NCBI GenBank assembly: GCA_023101885.1
Contig: JALPQD010000214.1
Coordinates: 2,294,001-2,358,000, forward strand
Source: Typhlomys cinereus
Taxonomy: Eukaryota > Chordata > Mammalia > Rodentia > Platacanthomyidae
DNA: 64,000 nucleotides
Direction: 5' to 3'
Shown here: one piece after another, positions 56,836-64,000 of the stretch
Layout of the letters: each line of letters opens with the position of its first letter
How positions within the stretch are numbered: the first letter of the stretch is position 1
Made by a program: the position numbers and the translations under genes
Notes under the pieces: model-generated
Databases searched by the model: none
What the model saw: only the letters and a program-made list of their open reading frames with translations
Told to the model about the DNA's origin: nothing

Positions 56836-58015
56836 GTATTTTTAATTTTTATGTCTTTGTTAATGTTAAAAAAATATCTTTCCTTCTCCTTTTTCTTTCT
56901 CATCCAGGATTTGATTGCTGCCTTTGACACCCCCAGCATGTAGCTCATTCTCAATAGCAAACATTATTTCAATCAAATGCAACCCTATTTTGAATAGAGT
57001 TGTGCTTAGGGATTTTCTTTTGGGGGAGCCTTTAAAAAAACCTGCATTGTTGAGGTCATCCACAGCATGGGTCACATGTGCTGCTGGTCTGGAAAACCAC
57101 TAGCAGATGAAGGTATTTCTGGATTTTACATGTGACAGTTGAGGGTAGATTTGAAATGGCAGAGATCGTGGCATTCCTTAAAGACCCGGCAATAATATGA
57201 TAGAGGAGGTGGTTTCAACAAGCTAAGTAGGCTTCCAAATTTTTTAGTAAGTGATTATTTAAAGAGTTGCTGGGGATATTAGTTTGCTCTTCCCAACCTT
57301 AATTATATTGTATGTGGGACATCATAGAATATGAAAAATTTGAATTTCATTATTTCCAATCTGCTGTGAAGCTTAAGAGTAAGATTACTGAGATATTTCA
57401 TTGCCCGTGCTTGAGCACTGAATATTCAAAAACCCAACCTTGGCAGACTTCTTCATGTCTGTGCCTGTCCGAGTGCTCCCCTCCCATTCGTTTCCTGAGG
57501 GCAGCAGAACTGGCCCAGTCAGTGGAAACAGCTGGACTTCAAACTGTCCTTTTTGGTTAGCATTGTTCTTTAATAACAACGCTAGCTTCACTTTTTAGGG
57601 AAGCCGGCTGATTTTGAGTGACTCTATAATTGTAAAAGTTGATGTCTAATAAAACAAGAGATGGTTCCTACTTGCTTAGAAAATGAACTTCTTCAAGGTC
57701 TCTTAAGATGGAGTCTAGTCCCTGCCAGGAGATGGGCGCTCAAATATGGAAACGGTGGGAAACAGCAGGTGGCATTTCCCCTGGAGACTCAAGCTTATTC
57801 ATTATTTCTCTGTTGTACTAGTGAACACCTTCAAGGCGAAAAGTTAATTTCCCTTTTGGATTACTTAGGATATATTTTTAAAACAGAAGTTTCCCACATC
57901 ATGCTTAGCCACATTTTTTATAGAATGAATTAAAACATAATGTTTTTCCAACAGCCCATACAAATAGATTTTAAGAGAGCTGATTATTTTTCAGGATTTC
58001 CTTGCTAACAGTCCT
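56836..58015. other. Low-repeat interval, no gene recognised
   Basis: 56880-57100 is repeat-free, with 'tgattgctgcctttgacaccc' and 'atttcaatcaaatgcaaccc', compositionally like conserved non-coding DNA; unproven. Frames of 62-90 codons at 56915-57103, 57312-57560 and 57661-57933 have no recognisable domains. Confidence 0.35.
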
Positions 58016-58019
58016 CTGT

Positions 58020-58056
58020 GTGGGTGTGTCTGTCTGTGTCTGTCTGTCTGTGTAAG
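58020..58056 (+). repeat. (TCTG)/(TG) microsatellite
   Basis: Mixed TGTG and TCTG units, probably the antisense tail of the SINE that follows. Confidence 0.85.
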
Positions 58057-58290
58057 TGGAGAGCAGAGATCCAGTTTCATTCCTCAGGTACCACCCACCT
58101 TGGGGGTTTTGAGACAGGGTCTCTCACTGTCCTGGTGCTTGCTGAGTAGGCGAGGCTGACTGGCCAGTGACCCCAGGTATCCGCCCATCTTCAGTTCCCC
58201 AATGTTAATAGCACAAGGCTGCACCTCCATACTCTGCTTTTTTGCAGTTCTGGGGATCAAACTTTAACAACTGAACTATCTTCCAGGCGT
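58057..58290 (-). repeat. B2/B3-like SINE, diverged
   Basis: 'ttttgagacagggtctctcactgtcctgg...', 'ggctgactggccagtgaccccagg', 'gcagttctggggatcaaactttaacaactgaactatcttcc' is antisense SINE sequence of the B2/B3/B4 type. The end assignment is uncertain. Confidence 0.55.
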
Positions 58291-58940
58291 ATCCCAGTTT
58301 AAGGACTCTTAATGATGATCTTTGTTTAAAGAAGAAGGAAAAGAAGAGGTATTTAGTATTGAAACTTAAATGTTTCATCTGTGGGAAGAGGCATGAATTT
58401 CTTCTTAAAACATCCCAAGGATGAAGTTTCACCCACTTCGAAAAATTCCAAACAATTACAACATGAGGCTTTCTTGCCAAGGCTAAGCTTTAGGATGTTA
58501 GAACATTCTGGATCTAATGGACGTCATGCCTGTCCATATGCATCTGTCACCCCAAATATGGTGTGTGGAAGGATGGTAAGGACAAAAGGCCTTTCTTGAT
58601 ATATCCAGCTGCCTCTCTTCCCGGCCAGAGCACTCCTGGCCTTGGCCTAGGATACAAGAGGCAAGCCAGAGGAGCATGAAATCAACTCAGTTTCTGCCTC
58701 CTCTTCTCACTGTTCCTGCACAGTTATCAAGACCTCCAGTTCCAAATCGAACTCGGCCAGCTCTGCATGTGGGGCAGACACTGGAGAGCACATTTCTAGC
58801 TGAGAACACTCATGCCAGCTTCCTCAGCACCCAGCAGGCATCATGTGGGGACATCTGCTGTCGTCACTTCCTTTGGAAGGGCTCACACTGTCCTTACAAG
58901 GAAGTCATTAAATTACTATGGTTAAAAAAAAAAAGTTCAT
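58291..58940. other. Unique DNA, nothing recognised
   Basis: A 145-codon frame (58676-59113, plus) starts here and runs through the next B1, so it is not a gene. Confidence 0.45.
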
Positions 58941-59090
58941 CAAGGCCAGGTGTAGTGGAACGCAGCTGTGATCACAGCACTCAGGGATTTGAAGCAGAAG
59001 GATTCTCACAAATTCAAGGCAATCCTGGTCTGTATAGTGAGGCAGAGCAGTCAGAGAGACATAGGAGAACCTGTGAAAATACAATCTCAT
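58941..59090 (+). repeat. B1-type (7SL) SINE
   Basis: 'aaggccaggtgtagtggaacgcagctgtgatcacagcactcaggg', 'aattcaaggcaatcctggtctgtatagtgaggcagagcag' follows the B1 order. The 3' A-tail is absent or decayed. Confidence 0.8.
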
Positions 59091-59154
59091 CTTTCTACTT
59101 TAATACTATGTGATACTGAGTACAAGTGAATGTTTTGGTGCCTTCACTAGATTT

Positions 59155-59530
59155 TGAGGAAAGGGATGTGTTGGTTACTTTTCTTAAGGCTGGGACAAAC
59201 TACCTGACAAAGACAATTGTTTGTTTGCTTGACTCACTGAGAGCACACTCCGTCAGGGCAGGGAAGTCAAGGCAGCAGGAACAGAGGCATCTGGCTCTAT
59301 CGTATTAGCAGTCAAGAAGCAGGAAAGAGATGAATGCTGAAGCATCTTTCTCCTTCATTAGAGCCGGACCACAACTCATGGACGAGATGGAGTCACTGCC
59401 ACTCAGGGTGCATCGTCCTTCAGTCAAACCTTTCTGGACTTAATCTCATAGACACACACGGGTATGTCTCCTCGGTGATTCTACATCAAGTCAGGTTGAT
59501 AATGAAGACCATCACAAGGGACAAATCTCA
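59155..59530 (-). repeat. URR1-like (hAT-Charlie) DNA repeat
   Basis: 'ttggttacttttcttaaggctgggacaaactacctgacaaagacaattg', 'gcagtcaagaagcaggaaagagatgaatgctg', 'ggtatgtctcctcggtgattctacatcaagtcaggttgataatg' is the antisense order of the same rodent repeat present in sense at 59.94 kb. The two copies therefore face each other about 0.4 kb apart. Confidence 0.6.
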
Positions 59531-59934
59531 ATGATAAGGCAGATTGAGAAGAGGAATAATACAAGGGAATTGTGGGGATGTGAGAAGTAGCAGTAAGGCT
59601 CCTTTTTGAATAGTTTAAATGGTATTACTATTTGGTTTTTACTTCCTCTTTCTGTATATTTTAGGCCAACTTCAGGAAATGAAATATATTATTATTCTTG
59701 GAATGGTTTCTTCCCCCTTCTAAACTGAACACCAGCAAGGATCATTACTGCCAGAGAGACATGAAACATCCTCAAATTCTGTATTCAAACTATAATGTAA
59801 TGAAGCCCAGAGCAATAATGGGTATGAATTATAGTGATTACTAATAGCTAAATGTTAGTGAAACATTTAGCTGTACCTAGATGTGAATTGCTTTAGCCCT
59901 AACTCCAGACCATGCCTCTTCATAAAACAAAAGC
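59531..59934. other. Unique AT-rich DNA, nothing recognised
   Basis: Short interval between two related DNA repeats. The segment 'taatagctaaatgttagtgaaacatttagctgtac' (about 59842-59876) contains the inverted repeat AGCTAAATGTT / AACATTTAGCT with a 6-base spacer (agtgaa), that is GCTAAATGTT...AACATTTAGC. Confidence 0.5.
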
Positions 59935-60077
59935 TGCCTTTATAGGTGTGATTAGTATCATCAACCTGACACCTGGAGACAGCTTCCAGACCCATCTGAC
60001 AGGGCTTCTCTAGATTGAAGCAGGCTTCTTATCAGCCCATAGATTGTTTTGATTGCTTTAAGGGGAAAGACCCATTC

Positions 60078-60130
<53 letters not shown>

Positions 60131-60370
60131 CCATTTAACTGTATAAGAATGAGGGGAACTGAACAAGCAAACATGCATGCATTGATTCATTGCTTTCTGG
60201 GATGTGGATATGATATCACCAGTTCCCTCAGGCTACATATGCTGTGACGTCCTTGTTAATGATGGACTATAAGCTGGAATTGTGAGCTAATTAAATTCCC
60301 CCCCCCCCATAAGTTTGCTTCTTGTCAGGTACTCTATTACAGCAATGAGATAAGAAGCTAAAACAATAGA
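59935..60370 (+). repeat. URR1-like (hAT-Charlie) DNA repeat with (GT)n
   Basis: Clear family order: 'gtgattagtatcatcaacctgacacctgg', 'agattgttttgattgctttaaggggaaagacccattcact', '(GT)n', 'actgtataagaatgaggggaactgaacaagc', 'atgcatgcattgattcattgctttctgg', 'gatgtggatatgatatcaccagttccctcagg', 'aatgatggactataagctggaattgtgagctaattaaa'. The GT block (60080-60129) replaces a short normal 'gtgggtgg' segment, evidence of microsatellite growth inside the element. Confidence 0.75.
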
Positions 60371-60689
60371 CTACGCTCATGTGCTTCAATAAAGTTATAT
60401 TTTATAGGAAAAGTAATTACTCGTCTTGATTAGTACCATGTCTATTAATAGTCCTAGTCTAAGTGATTCAACTTGCACGATGGTATTCACCACAGAGTCC
60501 ACACTGCATGGTTGTGTGAAATGCTGTTAGACAGGAGAACAAATACTCAAGGAGAATGTATTACTATATCCATTGAAAGAAACATTTTCTGAACCTCTCT
60601 TCATTCTGCTGCACCCCACAGGCCAGTACTAAAGACGCAAGAATTTTTTTTCCCCCAAAACTAGGAAATAAAAATAGATGCTAGGCTTG

Positions 60690-60885
60690 ATGTCAGAGAC
60701 TTGATGTCATCTGAGTACTCAGGAGTTCAGGGAGCAGGACCCAGGTTCATGGGCTACAAACTTAGTGAGACCCTGTGTCAAAATAAACAGTAGAAAAAAA
60801 AGTCCGAGGCTAGAGCTTAGCGGTGGAGCACTGGCCGACCTCAACGTCCCAGGTTCAGTAGCCATCCCATTCTCCCACGCTCAGT
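60690..60885 (+). repeat. B4-type SINE (B1 plus ID)
   Basis: A degraded B1 half ('gagtactcaggagttcagggagcagg', 'cttagtgagaccctgtgtcaaaataaa') is followed by an ID-like half ('gaggctagagcttagcggtggagcactggccgacc', 'gtcccaggttcagtagcc'). Confidence 0.75.
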
Positions 60886-61849
60886 GGACAGAGTCTAGAT
60901 AATTGCTATAGTTCTCAGAGAAACTTTATAGTTTGGCACTATTGTTCTTTTTCAAATACATAATCTCCAATCTCACCATGCCTTAGAATAAATAAGACGA
61001 ACTAGAAAGAAAAAACAAACAAACCAGACATTCTAAAGTGAAAGAAACACTTGAACACAACTCTACAAACACCAAGATGCCATAATCAAAGCTTTCCTAA
61101 AGGGTGGCAGATAGCTAGATGGGTTATTAAATGCAGAAAGGGTCTAGGGGGATATTTGTAGGAGAGCTTTAGCTTCGTATTTCATGATTTTTGTACTTTT
61201 AACTTTATATTCAGACAATTCCATTGTTAAACAAAGTTGACATAAAATCAGTGCAGCAGGTAAGGGGGGAGCTCATAAATGTAGCTAATGCAAGGGATAT
61301 GGTTTAGAAGATTTAGATCTATATACATATGTTTTTGAGAGAATGGCTAAAAAATAATCAAATTAGTTGGGGCAGCAGAGGAATGGATACAGAGCAACTC
61401 CGGCACATAGAAATACAGTTTCATGTCACTAGCCTAGCAATGTGAGCTGCTTGGTCCTAAGCTCACAGTTGACCCTCATTCCCAAAGAGCCCAAGCAATT
61501 TTGGACCAGCAACAACTTTCAGGTCAGACGTTGGGAGTCATTGTATCAGCCTGAGCTAAGCAAGAAGGATAGTGTTTGGTATAATTTTAGAGAAGACAGA
61601 AATCCAATGTTTAGCAGTGAGCATTTTGTAAAGTTATCTTGTAACTTATCATTTATTTGAGTTAACAGCAGTTCCCTGGGTCGAATTTAGTCTAGAATAT
61701 GTGTCTAGCAAATAGTTGCTTTTATATCATTATAAAAGTGATGGCTGTTTTCTATGAGCCATTTTCTTGACAAATAAATTTAAGTCATAAATACAAAACT
61801 AGGGGTTATTTTTAGGTGTCTCCTCAATGTTAATATCTCATTTTTTTTA
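60886..61849. other. Unique AT-rich DNA, nothing recognised
   Basis: A 72-codon frame (61442-61660) is unfamiliar. No confident repeat is seen. Confidence 0.5.
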
Positions 61850-62055
61850 TTGGGTATTCATCCCAGCTTCCCTCTCTTCTCCTCACCTTTATCCCCTCTC
61901 TTCCCTTCAGCATTCTCTCCTCCCCCCACCAAACCCCTTCTGCCTGTGTGCTTCTATGGACCCCAGGGTTTACTCTGACCTGTCTACTTCCTGAGGATGC
62001 TCAGGCCTCCATCAAGTTACCTCTCTTCAGGCCACCCCACTGATATCTCACATGT
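61850..62055 (-). mobile_element. L1 3'-UTR-like pyrimidine segment
   Basis: T-run then C/T-rich 'cttccctctcttctcctcac...', 'cattctctcctccccccacc', compatible with an antisense L1 3' purine tract and tail. The diagnostic 'ggctcttacaatc' signature is not present. Confidence 0.35.
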
Positions 62056-62584
62056 GTTTTAAGAGTTGGAAAATATGGCATAAAACTTAAAATCTAGAAA
62101 GACTTGTATCCCTACTACAGCTTCAATGCCTCAAAGAAATCTGAACAGAATACTAAGTCATTTTCAGGCAGAAGATTAAAAAACATTCACTCTCAAAAAG
62201 AGATCTAATGTTTATTTCTATTTGATTCACTATAAAAAGCCAAGTGTTTTCTGAACTATATAAAATGCTACTTAGCATCAATAGGAAACTAAATGGTGTG
62301 CCCAGGAAGAAGTAGGGCTAAAGAAAGGTGATTACACTAGATTTGAGATCGGTAGTGTTATTCAATGAGCACCTGCTGTGCACAATGTTTTTTTACCAGC
62401 TTGTCCCTTTGAATTTAGAGGATTAAGTTTTGTCGCACAACATTATTAGACAACAGGAGGCAGTCGCGGAGAAAATCAGAATGTCAGAGGGCTTCTGAGA
62501 TAGTGGCCAACATCAGCCTGGCACACACTCAATGTACACAGGTGGACAGAGGAATGCCAAGCCACCAAAACTGGTGTGATGACC
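62056..62584. other. Unique DNA, nothing recognised
   Basis: No exon or confident repeat is visible. Confidence 0.5.
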
Positions 62585-62762
62585 AGCACCTCAGCTCAGT
62601 GGCTCAAAGTGCCTATGCCAGGTGCCCCGAGTTTGATCCTTAGAGCCTACACGGTGACAAGGAGCACTGATTTCTGAAAGTGGTTCTCTGCCCTCCATGT
62701 GCTCATCACGACCTGTCCCTCCTCTTCCTGTCTGCTTCCTTCTCTCGCGAATAAAATAAAAA
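62585..62762 (+). repeat. B2/B3-type SINE
   Basis: tRNA-like head 'cagcacctcagctcagtggctcaaagtgcc', 'ccccgagtttgatccttagagcc', 'gtggttctctgccctccatgtgc', ending 'gaataaaataaaa'. Confidence 0.72.
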
Positions 62763-64000
62763 GGAGGTGAAAGTGGACTCAGGATATAGTAATGGCACTA
62801 GTCTGCTTTGGCTCTTGGGGAATGAGGACTCAACTGTGAGCTCGGTACCAAGCAGCTCACGTTGCTAGGCTAGTGACATGCAGCTGTCGGCATGAGTTGC
62901 TCCACGTCCGTCCCTCTGCTGCCTGGGCCGTGCTTTTCATGTTTTGGTATGTTTCAAAACACACACTCTAGGGAAGGTCGTTTTTTTATTTTTTAAATTT
63001 CCTGGGGGGCTTTTTCTCTGCATCCCCTCTCCCCATGTTTATCTAATGGGCTACCTTATCTGGCACTTCACCATCATGGATCTATCTTTGGGGGTCAACC
63101 CGAGACCGTTGCTGCTACCTGTAACTGTACACCCTAGAATGAAAAGTGCTCAGGATAGAGACCCTGTCTTTTGTGTTTCATGTTTTGTCAAGGGCAGGTT
63201 ACCTTTCTGGCACTTTGTACCTAACAAGCTCGACAAAGCACATGTAGGGCCGAAGGATAACACATCTGCTGTCTGTCAAAGCAACAGCAGCAGGAAGCCC
63301 CCTAGCCGCCTACCTCTGGGGCGGTGGCAGATTACATTGTGGCTGATCACCATCCACATGAAAAAGAAACAATGCCTGTCTATCTTCACAAACAGCAAAG
63401 AAGCCCAAATGGAAACAACTTGTACTTAGAGAGGACTTGACTTAAGGAGGTTTTTATTCCCACAATCACTCCTCGCTAGTTGTACATTGCCCAGTGTGGA
63501 AACTTAGTCACTTAAAATTGCTAAGGTGTTAAGACCAAGATGGGAAGAGAGAGTTTTAGTAGATAGTTTTTCAGTTTGTAAAAAGGAAACTAGTGACCCC
63601 CAGGTAGTCATTTAACATCGCATTTCAATCACGGATAGGAAGGCAATAAAGATTAAGAAAGCGCTGAGTTTAGTGCTAGAGACTATTTGTGATGAAAATC
63701 TTGTCTAATGAGAGATTTTATGATTCCTTGATGTTATAAAGGCGTTTGCCAATTGCGATTAGATGACAGAAGCCAGTGTTTTGTTAACTCTCATAAGCAG
63801 TTTTTCCCCTTTTCATCCTATGGACTGAATGAGCATTTTAAGACTGGTTGCTACTGCTTCCAATGCCAATGGCTGGAACTGATGTCTATCTGGACCCTTG
63901 GAAGTCCTAGGCTGAGATAAGTGTCCCATGATAACGGGACACTTCCAAGGCTGCAAGAGTTAAAGTGACAACCACATTGGCTAAAAATTCAGTTGCAAGA
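62763..64000. other. Low-repeat interval to window end, no gene recognised
   Basis: The longest frame is 161 codons on the plus strand (62944-63429). Its translation matches no family I recognise and lacks supporting splice or start context. The tail 63480-64000 is repeat-free and includes overlapping inverted repeats at 63896-63950. Confidence 0.4.
63896..63950. repeat. Two mutually exclusive inverted repeats
   Basis: Inner pair AAGTGTCCC (63919-63927) / GGGACACTT (63936-63944) with an 8-nt loop. Outer pair CCTTGGAAGT (63896-63905) / ACTTCCAAGG (63941-63950). They share ACTT at 63941-63944, so only one stem can use it at a time. Confidence 0.9.

Noticed and set aside
62944..63429. 161-codon plus-strand frame near the window end
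   Set aside because: Translation not recognised; no evidence beyond length.
1..64000. CRISPR arrays, operons, phage or bacterial defence systems
   Set aside because: Nothing of the kind is present; composition and repeats are mammalian. Short direct repeats seen are microsatellites or target duplications.

Overview
The window looks like non-coding chromosomal DNA from a rodent. It is AT-rich, has no bacterial-style gene packing, and is littered with mammalian interspersed repeats (L1, B1/B2/B3/B4/ID-type SINEs, MIR, MaLR LTRs, hAT-like DNA transposons) and (CA)n microsatellites. The most diagnostic repeat is a two-part SINE present in at least nine copies. Its tRNA-Ala/ID-like head reads GGGGCTGGAGAGRTGGCTCAG and is joined to a second unit with a (CA)n plus AATAAA-like tail. 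That architecture fits the IDL-Geo SINE described from kangaroo rats, pocket mice and pocket gophers, so I infer a Geomyoidea rodent, for example Dipodomys. This rests on my memory of the family description, not on a database match.

I find no protein-coding exon, RNA gene or processed pseudogene that I can defend. Long open frames fall in low-complexity DNA (GGAA, CA), in SINE copies, or in AT-rich unique sequence with no recognisable domain. The one frame with recognisable protein content is a degraded L1 ORF2 C-terminus at about 23.5-23.8 kb.

Layout. 0-21 kb: mostly unique AT-rich DNA with scattered SINEs, an old L1 3' end (5.4 kb) and a large GGAA purine tract (6.5 kb). 21.8-25.1 kb: a 5'-truncated 3.3 kb L1 bounded by an 18-bp target-site duplication, with a younger SINE nested in it. 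25-40 kb: unique DNA with MaLR, hAT-like and old L1 pieces. 40.2-41.1 kb: two SINEs head to tail, the second inserted at the A-tail of the first. 45.7-49 kb: two more L1 segments, one split by an LTR-like insert. 51.2-51.75 kb: a short 3'-UTR-only L1 insertion with a perfect 16-bp target duplication. 52-64 kb: an MST-like LTR, hAT-like repeats, and at 55.3/56.5 kb the most unusual structure in the window.

That structure is an 82-bp stretch of unique sequence (55339-55420) present a second time, with no mismatch found on reading, as its exact reverse complement (56544-56625), embedded inside an IDL-Geo SINE that has its own perfect 18-bp target duplication. Both junctions show short shared sequence. 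It looks like a local, inverted, templated insertion into a SINE. Apart from repeat biology I see no evidence of a novel gene system. Several low-repeat stretches (about 35.2, 50.2 and 56.9 kb) are worth testing as conserved regulatory DNA.
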